Numbered from the stretch's first letter, positions 8,007 through 17,351 are shown. The stretch: DNA of 33,071 nucleotides from Microcaldota archaeon (GCA_018813505.1 JAHJBM010000023.1:1-33071); one strand, 5' to 3'. Notes: generated by a model from the letters alone, not told the origin. A program made the numbers and translations.

Positions 8007-8180
8007 ATTATATGACAGACCTCACGTGTAGAATGATCAAGAATATTCTATATAATATACCGTACAGAAGTGAAAATATGAAACCGTAGTGTAATTATAA
8101 AGATACCCCAAAACAGACAGTCCACTGGAAAAAATTATGATTTTAAAAATGTCCTGAGTAATAAATATTTTGGTGTGAAT

Positions 8181-8396
8181 ATGAAAAAATATAATTTCAC
8201 AGTACTTATTGAAAAAGACGAAGATGGAATGTTTGTGGCCGAAGTTCCTGATTTGAAGGGATGTTACACGCAAGGTAAAACCGTACAGGAAGTCCTTGAA
8301 AATATAAGAGAGGTCATCAACCTTTGTTTGGAAGAACATAAGGAAGTCCATGCGCATGAATTTATCGGTGTTCAGAAGATCGAGGTTTCTGTATGA
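8181..8396 (+). CDS. hicB: HicB-like antitoxin
   Basis: About 71 residues in the short HicB form: the partial RNase H-like fold is seen in FTVLIEKDEDGMFVAEVPDLKGCYTQGKTVQEVLENI. No C-terminal ribbon-helix-helix or HTH follows, so this protein may not bind DNA itself. The start is set at ATG 8181 because a GGTG ribosome binding site lies five bases before it; the tracked start at 8175 is a GTG inside that site. It overlaps hicA by ATGA. The order, antitoxin first, is the reverse of classic hicAB but is common in archaea and bacteria. Confidence 0.85.
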   Translation: MKKYNFTVLIEKDEDGMFVAEVPDLKGCYTQGKTVQEVLENIREVINLCLEEHKEVHAHEFIGVQKIEVSV

Positions 8397-8623
8397 AACT
8401 TCCCATCGTGGATGCTAAGACATTGATAAAAGTATTAACTCTCAAAGGGTACACAAAAATACGACAAAGCGGAAGCCATGTGCAGTTCAAGAATAAGACG
8501 GACATTCTTATTACAGTTCCTGTGCATCCAGGTCAGGATATTGGAAGAGGTTTGTTGAGAAAAATAATAAGAGATATGGAACTTACCAGAGAAGAATTTA
8601 TAGAAATCCTTAAACAGGTATAG
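8393..8623 (+). CDS. hicA: HicA-like mRNA interferase toxin
   Basis: 76 residues, a complete HicA dsRBD-like fold. The key block is VLTLKGYTKIRQSGSHVQF, where the His in G-S-H is the catalytic residue for mRNA cleavage, followed by the VPVHPGQDIGRGLLRKIIRDM helix. HicA toxins cut mRNA and stop growth until bound by HicB. Translation is coupled to hicB through the ATGA overlap. The catalytic His is kept, so the toxin is probably active. Confidence 0.88.
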   Translation: MKLPIVDAKTLIKVLTLKGYTKIRQSGSHVQFKNKTDILITVPVHPGQDIGRGLLRKIIRDMELTREEFIEILKQV

Positions 8624-8717
8624 GAATAGAAGAAGACCGAGATTATGCTCAGATATTTGAGAAGATGGTCAAGAGTTATGATTAGATTTCACAACTTTCT
8701 AGAGATCAATTCATAAA

Positions 8718-11700
8718 TCATTTTGAATGCGAATTCCACTCAGAAATAGTCGATACTTCTAAATCGTGTTTACTGAGTTTTTTCAATGCTTTTGCAAGTT
8801 CAAACGCAGTACTAATATTCGTAATGCAGGTCGTACCTTTTTCTATTGCCGCACGCCGTATCTTGAAACCATCAGTATGTGAACTACCACCTTTTCTAGG
8901 GGTGTTTATCACGAGGCCAATTTTACCTGATTTTATTAGTTCGAGAATGTCTGATTGTTTTGTATTCCCTTCACCTATTTTCGGCACAATGATAGAACTT
9001 TTGATTTTTTCTGCTGTGCCTTTTGTCGCGTAGATTTTGAATCCAAGCTCAGATAGCAGTTTTGATAGTTGAACAGCATTTTCCTTGTCTTCATCCCTGA
9101 CACTAAGCAAAACAGATTTCTTTTTTGGATCAACAAACGAACCTGCTGCAAGCAGTGCCTTGTAATATGCGATCTCAAATGAATCGCCAATGCCCATGGT
9201 TTCACCAGTGCTGCGCATTTCAGGACCAAGACCAATATCTGTTCCTGCAAGCTTAAGGAATGGAAATACAACTGATTTGACTGCAAAATAAGAGGGAGAT
9301 GGCATTTGCAAATTAGGCAAAATATCGTCCAATTTCTCGCCAAGCATAACAGCAGTCGCAAGTTTTACCATAGGAATACCTATTGCCTTGCTCACAAATG
9401 GCACAGTACGGCTTGCACGGGGATTTGCTTCAAGCATATATACCGTGCCTTCGCGTACTGCATACTGGATATTTATAAGTCCAATATTTCCAAGCGATTT
9501 TGCGATCTTTTCGCTATATTCGGTTATTGTTTGTTTTTCTTTATCGCTTAAGCGTATTGACGGAAGAACTATGTTGGCATCTCCTGAGTGAATTCCTGCA
9601 GGCTCGATATGCTCCATTATAGCACCGATGAAAAGTGTCCCACCATCTGAAACAGCATCAACTTCTGTTTCAATTGCATTGTCAAGATATTTGTCAATAA
9701 GCACAGGTTTCTTTTCACTAACATCAACTGCTTCTGTGATAAATGCAGTAAGTTCATTTCTATCACGCACAATTGCCATGCCCCTGCCAGCAATCACATA
9801 ACTTGGCCGAACAACAATTGGGTAACCGATTTTTTCCGCAATCCCAAATGCCTCGTGCTCTTTTGTTGCAGTACCGTTTGGTGGCTGTGGAATTCCCAGT
9901 TTGTTGCATAGTTCCCTGAAACGCTCGCGATCTTCTGCAAGGTCAATGCCATCAAATTGTGTTCCAAGTATTCTTACTCCATTTTCTGAGAGTTTTTTTG
10001 CAAGATTTATACTCGTCTGACCTCCGAGTTGAAGTATGACCCCATATGGCTGCTCGTTTTCGATTATGTTCATTACATCCTCAAATGTGAGTGGTTCAAA
10101 ATAAAGCCTGTCTGAAGAATCAAAATCAGTACTAACTGTTTCTGGATTGTTGTTTACAATAATGCTTCTGAAACCAAGATCACGAAGTGCAAAGGCCGCA
10201 TGAGTACAACAATAATCAAACTCGATACCTTGCCCTATTCGTATCGGACCTGAACCGATGACGATTACGCTTTTCGCTTTCTCATCCAGGTGTGACTGGT
10301 TTTTCGCTTTCGAACGATGCAATTGGATTGTGATTGCTTCGTTCTCGTATTCGTATGTTGAGTAGTAGTATGGGGTTAGAGCCTCAAACTCACCAGCACA
10401 GCTATCCACCACCTTGTAAGTTGGCAAAATGGAATATTCTCTGCGCAAAGAACGGATTTGTGATTCTGTAATTCCATTGCCAAACAGGTCTGCGATTGCA
10501 ACATCAGAAAACCCATTTCTTTTTGCCTCAAGTAGGATATGTTTTGACAGCTGGACGCCATCCCCACTACTTGATTGGATTTCTCTTTCAAGTGAAACTA
10601 ATCGGTGAATCCGCCCAAGAAACCATTTGCTGATCTTTGTTTCTTTGTAAAGCTCATCAACAGACATGCACCTCCTAAATGCCTCAAAAATCGCATATAT
10701 ACGCTGATCGGTTGCTGGATTAAGGTGCATTGCAGGTCTGATTGCCTTAGGAATCTTGATGTCAAGGCTTCTGATGGCTTTCATAAGAGCTTCTTCAAAC
10801 GTTCGTCCTATGGCCATTGCTTCGCCAGTGCTTTTCATCATTGTTCCGAGTTTTCGATTGCTTCTGGAAAATTTGTCAAAGGGCCATCTTGGAATTTTTA
10901 GAACAACATAATCTAGTGCAGGCTCAAATGCAGCAGATGTGCCGGTAATTGGATTTTTAATTTCATGGAGTTTTTTTCCCAGTGCAATTTTCGCTGCAAC
11001 ACGCGCAATTGGATAGCCAGTTGCTTTTGACGCAAGGGCCGATGATCTTGAAAGCCGAGGGTTTATTTCTATGACAACATATTCACCAGTTTCCTGATTC
11101 AAAGAAAATTGAACATTGCAACTGCCTTTTACGCCAACTGCATTGACAATTCTTAATGCGGCATTTCTAAGCATTTGATTTTCACGATCTGAAAGGGTTT
11201 GTATAGGTGCAGCAACAATTGACTCACCAGTATGTATACCCATTGGATCAAAGTTTTCCATGGTGCAGATGATTACTGAGTTGCCATCACCATCACGAAT
11301 AACTTCGTATTCGAATTCGCCCCAACCAATGCCTGATTTTTCCAAAAGAACCTCATTGGTTGCCGAAAGTCTGAAACCAAGATCAAGTATTTCTTTTAGC
11401 TGGCTTTCATTATTTGCAGTGCCACCCCCAGTTCCACCAAGAGTAAACGAAGGTCTTATGATAACCGGGTAGCCAATTTCATTAGCGAATTTTTTTGCAG
11501 TTTCAAAATCTTTCACAATTTTACCTTGGAGCATTGGCACTTGTAATTTCTTCATGAGTCCATTGAATTGCTCGCGCGATTCCGCAAGATCAATAGAATG
11601 TGCATCAGTACCAAGGAAATTAACTTTGTATTTTTCAAGAACTCCATTGCGATGAAGTTCCATAGCAAGATTAAGACCAGTCTGACCACCCACTGTGGCA

Positions 11701-11981
11701 AGAATACCTTCAGGATTTTCCTTTTTGATTATTTTTTCCAAGATTTCTGAATTGAGCGGTTCGAGGTATATTTTATCTGCAATGTCGCTATCAGTTTGGA
11801 TAGTGGCAGGATTTGAATTTACCAATATCACTTCGATGCCATCCTCACGCAATGCCTTGCATGCCTGAGTACCGGAATAATCGAATTCTGCAGATTGACC
11901 TATAACAATTGGCCCACTACCAATTACAAGGACCTTTGATACTTTTCGGTTTTGTGTCTTGTGTCCAGTGTCTCGAGTCAT
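8718..11981 (-). CDS. carB: Carbamoyl-phosphate synthase large subunit
   Basis: 1087 residues, full length. It makes carbamoyl phosphate from bicarbonate, ammonia passed on by CarA, and two ATP; the product feeds pyrimidine and arginine synthesis. The two homologous halves each open with the same nucleotide-binding block: VLVIGSGPIVIGQSAEFDYS near residue 17 and VIVIGSGPIRIGQGIEFDYC near 577. Each has an ATP-grasp domain, and the C-terminal MGS-type regulatory domain is visible (TDGFKIRRAAIEKGTTCITN). The start overlaps the carA stop by ATGA, so translation is coupled. The first 13 residues, up to the KVLVIGSGP strand, are polar and unlike the usual short CarB N-terminus. They are encoded by DNA rich in GACAC and CAAAACCG words that resembles a dispersed repeat. 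Confidence 0.96.
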   Translation of the reverse strand: MTRDTGHKTQNRKVSKVLVIGSGPIVIGQSAEFDYSGTQACKALREDGIEVILVNSNPATIQTDSDIADKIYLEPLNSEILEKIIKKENPEGILATVGGQTGLNLAMELHRNGVLEKYKVNFLGTDAHSIDLAESREQFNGLMKKLQVPMLQGKIVKDFETAKKFANEIGYPVIIRPSFTLGGTGGGTANNESQLKEILDLGFRLSATNEVLLEKSGIGWGEFEYEVIRDGDGNSVIICTMENFDPMGIHTGESIVAAPIQTLSDRENQMLRNAALRIVNAVGVKGSCNVQFSLNQETGEYVVIEINPRLSRSSALASKATGYPIARVAAKIALGKKLHEIKNPITGTSAAFEPALDYVVLKIPRWPFDKFSRSNRKLGTMMKSTGEAMAIGRTFEEALMKAIRSLDIKIPKAIRPAMHLNPATDQRIYAIFEAFRRCMSVDELYKETKISKWFLGRIHRLVSLEREIQSSSGDGVQLSKHILLEAKRNGFSDVAIADLFGNGITESQIRSLRREYSILPTYKVVDSCAGEFEALTPYYYSTYEYENEAITIQLHRSKAKNQSHLDEKAKSVIVIGSGPIRIGQGIEFDYCCTHAAFALRDLGFRSIIVNNNPETVSTDFDSSDRLYFEPLTFEDVMNIIENEQPYGVILQLGGQTSINLAKKLSENGVRILGTQFDGIDLAEDRERFRELCNKLGIPQPPNGTATKEHEAFGIAEKIGYPIVVRPSYVIAGRGMAIVRDRNELTAFITEAVDVSEKKPVLIDKYLDNAIETEVDAVSDGGTLFIGAIMEHIEPAGIHSGDANIVLPSIRLSDKEKQTITEYSEKIAKSLGNIGLINIQYAVREGTVYMLEANPRASRTVPFVSKAIGIPMVKLATAVMLGEKLDDILPNLQMPSPSYFAVKSVVFPFLKLAGTDIGLGPEMRSTGETMGIGDSFEIAYYKALLAAGSFVDPKKKSVLLSVRDEDKENAVQLSKLLSELGFKIYATKGTAEKIKSSIIVPKIGEGNTKQSDILELIKSGKIGLVINTPRKGGSSHTDGFKIRRAAIEKGTTCITNISTAFELAKALKKLSKHDLEVSTISEWNSHSK

Positions 11982-13060
11982 CTGCCTTTGCCCCCCATCA
12001 ATTTTACAAATTCATCAAACAGATGTTTGGAATCATGTGGACCAGGATTTGCTTCAGGATGATATTGGACTGAAAAGATAGATTTGGATTTGTGTTTCAT
12101 TCCTTCAACAGTATTGTCATTTAAATTGAGATGGGTGATGTCAAAATCTTGTGATATGCTTTTTGCATCAACTGCAAATCCATGATTTTGTGTTGTGATC
12201 GAAACTTTTTTTGTTTCCATATGAATGACCGGATGGTTAGAACCATGATGACCGAATTTCATCTTGAAAGTTTTGCCCCCAAACGCATGTGCAAGAAGCT
12301 GGTGGCCAAGACAGATGCCAAACATCGGATAGCCGTGATTTGAAAGTGCCGGGATTGTTTTATGCGCTTGTGTAAGTATTGACGGATCCCCAGGACCGTT
12401 TGAAAGAAGAATTCCATCTGGTTCGTGTGAACGGATTTCATCAGCACTGCTGAAACTTGGAACAACAACCGTTTCGATACCACGGGCAACAAGCTCGTTC
12501 AATATACCGCGCTTTACACCATAGTCAACGAGCACAACACGGATTTTACCGTTGCCGAATTTTTGCGGTTTTTTAGTTGTAACCTCTTGGACAAAATCGT
12601 GATCTGAATAATTGAAATCAACATTTAACTTGCTTATGTCAAGATCACCTTCATAGGTTGCAAGCAATGCAGGCATGACACCGGCATTTCTTATCTTCCT
12701 TACAAGAAATCTTGTATCTATTCCGGTAATTCCCGGAACCCCATAATCAGCAAGGAATTCATTGACACTGCAATCTGCCTCGCGATGTGAATAATCAGGA
12801 CTTAGATTGCGCACTGCAAAACCTGCGACCTGCACTTTGTTACTTTCAAAATCCTTTTTATTGATTCCATAATTTCCAATCAAAGGATTTGACATAAGAA
12901 GTATCTGACCGCCGTAACTTGGATCTGTAAGTGCTTCTTGATAGCCAGTCATTGAGGTATTGAAAACCAATTCTCCTTGAGAACTGGCTTTCGCTCCAAA
13001 CCCCTGACCACATATGGCTGTGCCATCCTGTAATAATAGTACTGATTTTATATTTTTCAT
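11978..13060 (-). CDS. carA: Carbamoyl-phosphate synthase small subunit (glutaminase)
   Basis: 360 residues, normal length. CarA hydrolyses glutamine and passes ammonia to CarB. The N-terminal domain carries the family block GELVFNTSMTGYQEALTDPS. The C-terminal class I glutamine amidotransferase domain has the nucleophile Cys in FGICLGHQ (about residue 250) and the His-Glu pair in YHPEANPGP. The gene is first in a carAB operon and is divergent from the DMT permease-pyrEF operon, sharing a 70-nt intergenic region. A TATA-like sequence lies about 35 nt before the ATG. Confidence 0.96.
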   Translation of the reverse strand: MKNIKSVLLLQDGTAICGQGFGAKASSQGELVFNTSMTGYQEALTDPSYGGQILLMSNPLIGNYGINKKDFESNKVQVAGFAVRNLSPDYSHREADCSVNEFLADYGVPGITGIDTRFLVRKIRNAGVMPALLATYEGDLDISKLNVDFNYSDHDFVQEVTTKKPQKFGNGKIRVVLVDYGVKRGILNELVARGIETVVVPSFSSADEIRSHEPDGILLSNGPGDPSILTQAHKTIPALSNHGYPMFGICLGHQLLAHAFGGKTFKMKFGHHGSNHPVIHMETKKVSITTQNHGFAVDAKSISQDFDITHLNLNDNTVEGMKHKSKSIFSVQYHPEANPGPHDSKHLFDEFVKLMGGKGR

Positions 13061-13089
13061 AGAGAACTAGGACCTCTTATCTCAAGCAG

Positions 13090-13104
13090 AATTTATAATA
13101 CTAA
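13090..13104. promoter_or_regulatory. Shared AT-rich promoter core between carAB and DMT-pyrEF
   Basis: The sequence ATTTATAATACT reads as a TATA-like box on both strands and lies about 37 nt from the carA ATG and about 34 nt from the ATG at 13131. No second TATA-like box is obvious in the 70-nt gap, so one element may direct both divergent operons. Confidence 0.45.
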
Positions 13105-13130
13105 CTTATGAAACAAAAGTAGGTAGTGTA

Positions 13131-14024
13131 ATGGTTTTGGATTTGAAAAAAGAACAATTCGTACCAGTTCTGATTATTCTGATGTTTTTTTGGGCATTGA
13201 TGCACCCATTCTCAAAAATGATAGTGTCTGATGTTTCCCCAGCACTTATCGCATTTTTAAGAAATGCCATTGGAGCTGTGGTTATTCTTGGAATGATTTA
13301 TTTTAGCAAAACAAAGTTAACGATTGATAAAAAAGACATTGTACCATTGGTAGTTCTTGGAATTATAGGAACCGCATTGAGTTCTTTGTTGTTATTTAAC
13401 GGAATCGGACTTTCAACTGCCACAAATGCATCAATACTTGTAAACATAAACCCGATATTTATTGCAGTACTTGCACCATTGATTATACATGAAAAACTGG
13501 ATAAAAAACAAATAATTGGAGTAGTGATTGCATTCTTAGGAATGGTTTTAGTTACTACAAACGGTATGAACCTAAACCAGATGATTAATGATGGGTATTT
13601 CATTGGTAATGTCATATTGATAGGTTCTGCAGTATGTATTACTATATATACTATTTATGGAAAGAAATATGTTGAAAAATATGGGGGGATAGTTGCAACA
13701 TTTTACACTGTTCTTGCAGGTGCAGCATTTCTTCTTTTTTACACCAGTGCAAGTGGTGAAATCGGAAACATAGCGAAAATAACAATAGATGAATGGCCGA
13801 TCATATTGTACATAGGTGCTGTGATAACGGGTTTCATATATGTGATATGGTACAAAAGCATACCATTTATAGGAGCTTCAAGGGCAAGCTCGTTTAAACT
13901 TCTGATCCCGGTTTTTGCAGTGATTGCTTCGATAATTTTATTAGGTGAAGTGCCCAGTATATTTACAATAGTTGGCGGAGCGATGGTTGTAGCTGGTTTA
14001 GCATTGAATCAAAAGCTCCTCTAG
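13131..14024 (+). CDS. DMT-superfamily (EamA) permease
   Basis: 297 residues with ten predicted helices in two EamA repeats. The first opens FFWALMHPFSKMIVSDVSPALIAFLRN and contains TATNASILVNINPIFIAVLAP; the second ends with SSFKLLIPVFAVIASIILLGE. Members export or import small metabolites such as amino acids or nucleobases; the substrate cannot be read from the sequence. It sits 13 nt before pyrE and probably shares its transcript, so a pyrimidine-related substrate is an attractive but unproven guess. An AGGTAGTG stretch just before the ATG may act as a ribosome binding site. Confidence 0.85.
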   Translation: MVLDLKKEQFVPVLIILMFFWALMHPFSKMIVSDVSPALIAFLRNAIGAVVILGMIYFSKTKLTIDKKDIVPLVVLGIIGTALSSLLLFNGIGLSTATNASILVNINPIFIAVLAPLIIHEKLDKKQIIGVVIAFLGMVLVTTNGMNLNQMINDGYFIGNVILIGSAVCITIYTIYGKKYVEKYGGIVATFYTVLAGAAFLLFYTSASGEIGNIAKITIDEWPIILYIGAVITGFIYVIWYKSIPFIGASRASSFKLLIPVFAVIASIILLGEVPSIFTIVGGAMVVAGLALNQKLL

Positions 14025-14037
14025 TTTGGTGATATAT

Positions 14038-14724
14038 ATGACAGAATTTAATCAGGAAGAATTCAACAAATTTGTTTTGGATAATAATGTCGTCGGCTTT
14101 TTCAAAGAACCAATAAAACTGAAATCGGGAAGAATGTCTAATTGGTATGTAAATTGGAGAACTCCAACAAGTGATGTTTTTCTTATTGACAAATTAACTG
14201 AATATGTTCTTGCATTTACAAAAGATAACGGCTTGCAACCCGATTGCTTTTATGGAGTGCCTGAAGGTGCTACTAAACTTGGTGTGCTTACACAATACAA
14301 ATGGGCCAAGAAGGCAGAAAATTATGGGAATGGAAGTCACGTACTGCCAATGGGGAGAGGAAAACCAAAAGAACATGGAGCACCAAAAGACAAGTATTTT
14401 GTAGGCCAACCACAGGGAAAAACTATTGTAATCGAAGATGTAACAACAACCGGAGGTTCATTGCTCACAACAATAGATGCGCTTAAAGAAGCAGGAATTG
14501 AAGTGATTGCAGCTTTTGGTCTTACAAATAGGATGGAACTCCGAGATGATGGTAAAAGTGTGAAACAAGCAGTGGAAGAGAAGGAAGTTCCTTACCTTGC
14601 GTTAAGTAGCGGACTCAAACTCCTTCCAAAAGCATATGAAAAACTGAAACCAGGAAAAGAGATCGCAAAAGCGATTGAAGAAGAATTTGAAAAATACGGA
14701 GTCGAGAAATTAAAACTTCTTTAG
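14038..14724 (+). CDS. pyrE: Orotate phosphoribosyltransferase
   Basis: About 228 residues. It joins orotate to PRPP to give OMP. The PRPP-binding motif is clear: IVIEDVTTTGGSLLTTIDAL (about residue 130). The N-terminal part carries LKSGRMSNWYVNWR, which fits the orotate-side loop. The start is set at ATG 14038 because GGTGA (14028-14032) lies five bases upstream; the tracked start at 14026 is a TTG inside that region. It lies between the DMT permease and pyrF in one operon. At 228 residues it is longer than short archaeal PyrE (about 180); the extra length is mainly a charged C-terminal extension and a central loop. Confidence 0.92.
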   Translation: MTEFNQEEFNKFVLDNNVVGFFKEPIKLKSGRMSNWYVNWRTPTSDVFLIDKLTEYVLAFTKDNGLQPDCFYGVPEGATKLGVLTQYKWAKKAENYGNGSHVLPMGRGKPKEHGAPKDKYFVGQPQGKTIVIEDVTTTGGSLLTTIDALKEAGIEVIAAFGLTNRMELRDDGKSVKQAVEEKEVPYLALSSGLKLLPKAYEKLKPGKEIAKAIEEEFEKYGVEKLKLL

Positions 14725-14763
14725 ATTTTTTTTGATATTACTGTTATTAATCTGGTGAATTGC

Positions 14764-15540
14764 ATGGAAGATGTGAAAAAAATTATTGAACTTGATAGGA
14801 GCATAATACCAGCGTGTGATGTTACTTTTGACACATATAAGAAAATTGTCGAGGCTACGAAAGATGTAGAAAAAATTGGTGCGTACAAAGTTGGCATTTC
14901 ATTTCTTGATGTTGGATTAAAAGCAGTTGTTGATTTTACAAGAGAGCATACTCACAAGCCAGTCATATATGATCACCAGAAAGCAGGAACTGACATACCT
15001 GATACACCGAATCATTTCATGGATTCTATGGTTCGTGCAGGTGTTGATGCAGTGATATTGTTTCCGCAGGCAGGACCAGTCACAGAATATGAATGGATAA
15101 AATCCGCACAGGAAAAAAATCTAGGAGTGATTGTCGGCGGTGAAATGACCCACCCAAGATATCTTGATGGAGATCTGAGCAATGGGAAGAAAAAAGATTA
15201 CAACAAACTTTTCAGCGAACTGGGAATCGAACGCGAACTGGGTGGGTATTTACGAAAAGATGCACCAGATGATATGTATGAGCTCGCTGCAAGAATTGGA
15301 GTAACTGATTTTGTAGTTCCTGGGAACAAGCCCGATAGAATATCATATTACAAAGGATTGGTTGAAAAATGCGGAGTGAAAAATCCAGTATTCTATTCAC
15401 CCGGACTGGTTGCGCAGGGTGGTGAAGTCAGCGAAGGCGCAAAAGCCGCTGGAAAACGATTTCATGCAATTGTCGGTAGAGGAATTTACAGTGCAACAGA
15501 TATGAAGAAAGCTGCTGAAGAGCTGTGTTCCAAGCTATAG
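14764..15540 (+). CDS. pyrF: Orotidine 5'-phosphate decarboxylase, long archaeal variant
   Basis: 258 residues, TIM barrel. It decarboxylates OMP to UMP. The catalytic block appears as YDHQKAGTDIPDT, a longer version of the usual D-x-K-x-x-D-I motif, with two extra residues between the Lys and the second Asp. The phosphate-binding end is VVPGNKPDRI and AIVGRGIYSA. This spaced version is known to me from other archaea, so it is a lineage variant rather than a defect. The start is ATG 14764, five bases after GGTGA; the tracked start is a GTG within that site. It follows pyrE by 39 nt. Confidence 0.88.
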   Translation: MEDVKKIIELDRSIIPACDVTFDTYKKIVEATKDVEKIGAYKVGISFLDVGLKAVVDFTREHTHKPVIYDHQKAGTDIPDTPNHFMDSMVRAGVDAVILFPQAGPVTEYEWIKSAQEKNLGVIVGGEMTHPRYLDGDLSNGKKKDYNKLFSELGIERELGGYLRKDAPDDMYELAARIGVTDFVVPGNKPDRISYYKGLVEKCGVKNPVFYSPGLVAQGGEVSEGAKAAGKRFHAIVGRGIYSATDMKKAAEELCSKL

Positions 15541-15561
15541 GTTTATTAACCCACATACGAA

Positions 15562-15570
15562 CTTTTAAAC
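15562..15570 (+). promoter_or_regulatory. TATA-like box of the HEAT-like gene
   Basis: CTTTTAAAC lies about 38 nt before the ATG at 15605, and an AGAGGA ribosome binding site follows just before the ATG. Confidence 0.4.
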
Positions 15571-15604
15571 AAACAATAAAAAACTACCTAAACAAAAGAG
15601 GATT

Positions 15605-16294
15605 ATGATAGTTAAACGAAAAAAAGACCAACGTGCGAACTCACCAGTTGTTCAAACACCAACTATTTTTATAGGTTCAGAAAATGAAGGAGGGAGAATA
15701 ACGAGAGCAATGCAAAGAATACTCCCACTACTACAGAAAGTACGTGGAATAAGAACGATTCTTGACCCAACATCAGAACATTTTGAAAACGATGTTAAAA
15801 AGAGGAAACGAATTATTGATACGATTAGAGCTAAAATGTATCAGGGAGCAAGACCAGATAAAGACGAAGTAAACATTGAAAAGATGAATGAGGATATATC
15901 TGTACTTGGTATGACACTGACGTCAGATCCAGCAGCAGAAGTACGTATATATGCAGCAAAACATCTTGCAGATATTGGAACAGATGATGAAATAACAATG
16001 CCACTTAAAAGTGAAATTGTTACTCAGCTTGCAGATGCATTGAAAACTGAAACTAACGAAGACACACATTATACAATTGTTGAAACGCTTGTAGCAATAG
16101 CAATACAAATAAGGAGAAACCGATCAGGCAAATCACCATTATGGTACAGAGCAAGAGCAATACTATTAGATGCAAAACGAAGATGCGACGATGAAAGCTT
16201 TAGAGAACAACTGGGATATGGACTAGGATTAATGAACGGAGATTTACAAGTTGACGAACACCCCCCAATACAAATTGATGAAGGACAAGAATGA
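15605..16294 (+). CDS. Hypothetical helical protein, HEAT-repeat-like middle
   Basis: 229 residues, cytosolic, unknown function. The first 20 residues are very basic and polar. Residues about 98-160 look like two HEAT-type helical repeats (SDPAAEVRIYAAKHLADIG, then IVTQLADALKTETNEDTHYT). The tail is acidic and rich in Pro and Asp. HEAT-like proteins of this size usually act as binding scaffolds. It has its own promoter and lies tail-to-tail with argF. No enzyme motif is seen. Confidence 0.6.
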   Translation: MIVKRKKDQRANSPVVQTPTIFIGSENEGGRITRAMQRILPLLQKVRGIRTILDPTSEHFENDVKKRKRIIDTIRAKMYQGARPDKDEVNIEKMNEDISVLGMTLTSDPAAEVRIYAAKHLADIGTDDEITMPLKSEIVTQLADALKTETNEDTHYTIVETLVAIAIQIRRNRSGKSPLWYRARAILLDAKRRCDDESFREQLGYGLGLMNGDLQVDEHPPIQIDEGQE

Positions 16295-16342
16295 GAATAA
16301 CAAAAAGAATGAAAACAAGAAAAAAAGAGAATTGAATGAAGT

Positions 16343-17242
16343 TCATTCTTTCTTTAATAATTTCAGCAACAGAGCTTCCTGTGCCCACATACGGTTTTCG
16401 GCCTGGTCCCATACTGCCGCCTGTTTTCCATCCATAACATCATCAGTTATCTCATCACCCCGATGTGCTGGAAGGCAGTGCATCACTATCGCATCTGATT
16501 TTGCGTGTTTTAGAAGTTCTGAATTTATTTGATAGGGCCTTAGATCGTTCACTCGCTTTTCCTTTTGGGCTTCGTCACCCATTGAAACCCAGACATCAGT
16601 GTATATGACATCTGCATCCTTTACTGCATATATGGGATCTGCAGTAACTTCAACTTTTGCACCAGTCTTTTTTGCTTCCTCCAGATATTCCGAACTTGGA
16701 TGATAACCATCAGGACCGCACAATACAACGTGCATCCCATATCTTGCTGCAATAAGCATCAGAGAATAGGCGACATTGTTTGCAGTATCACCGATATAAA
16801 CGAGTTTTCCTTTTTCCTTCTTGTACTCGATGATAGTCTGCATATCCGCAAGCGCCTGGCAGGGGTGTTCCCTGTCAGTGAGTGCATTGATTACTGGTAC
16901 TGATGCATGTTTTGCGATTTCCTCGAGATCAGTGTGTTTGAACAGCCTTGCGCTTATTACATTGCAATAACGTGATAGAACACGCGCAGTATCTGCCATG
17001 GTCTCCCCCCTAGACATTTGCGAACCTTTGAAATCCATCACAATCGTGTGGCCACCAACGTTTTTCATTGCAGTTTCAAAAGATAGCCGGGTTCTTGTTG
17101 ATGGTTTTTCATATAACGAGATTAGAACTTTTCCATTTAGATCGGTTCTTGAACGATTCCCTTCTTTTTTAAGTTCAATTGCCGAGTGTACAACTTCCTT
17201 CATTAAATCTTCAGGCATTTCTTTTATAGTCATCAAATTCAT
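16343..17242 (-). CDS. argF: Ornithine carbamoyltransferase
   Basis: 299 residues from the chosen start. It converts ornithine and carbamoyl phosphate to citrulline in arginine synthesis. The carbamoyl-phosphate site reads STRTR and HPCQALAD; the latter, together with the SMGDE loop and the HCLPAHRGDE end, marks ornithine rather than aspartate carbamoyltransferase. The tracked ORF starts at 17371, but the real start is ATG 17242 (MNLMTIKEMPE), five bases after GGTGA; the residues before it are low-complexity and unlike the family. A TATA-like CTTTATAAAC lies at 17293-17302. No pyrB is seen in the window. Confidence 0.94.
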   Translation of the reverse strand: MNLMTIKEMPEDLMKEVVHSAIELKKEGNRSRTDLNGKVLISLYEKPSTRTRLSFETAMKNVGGHTIVMDFKGSQMSRGETMADTARVLSRYCNVISARLFKHTDLEEIAKHASVPVINALTDREHPCQALADMQTIIEYKKEKGKLVYIGDTANNVAYSLMLIAARYGMHVVLCGPDGYHPSSEYLEEAKKTGAKVEVTADPIYAVKDADVIYTDVWVSMGDEAQKEKRVNDLRPYQINSELLKHAKSDAIVMHCLPAHRGDEITDDVMDGKQAAVWDQAENRMWAQEALLLKLLKKE

Positions 17243-17292
17243 AGATTTCACCAGCATAAAATAGAAAATCAGAACAACCTTTCTCATCGATA

Positions 17293-17302
17293 GTTTATAA
17301 AG
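17293..17302 (-). promoter_or_regulatory. TATA-like box of argF
   Basis: The minus strand reads CTTTATAAAC about 55 nt before the ATG at 17242, giving a short leader that includes the GGTGA ribosome binding site. Confidence 0.5.
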
Positions 17303-17351
17303 TTTAGGACGAAAATAAAGAAACAAATGATACTGAAGCCAAGACACCAAT

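Noticed and set aside
3003-8127. Shared 11-mer CAGACAGTCCA at 3004 and 8114
   Set aside because: Many 11-mer matches are expected by chance in 33 kb, and nothing around the two sites is alike.
16251-16532. ORF 16251..16532 (+) and other long antisense ORFs
   Set aside because: They are shadows of argF and other well-supported genes, without ribosome binding sites or family patterns.
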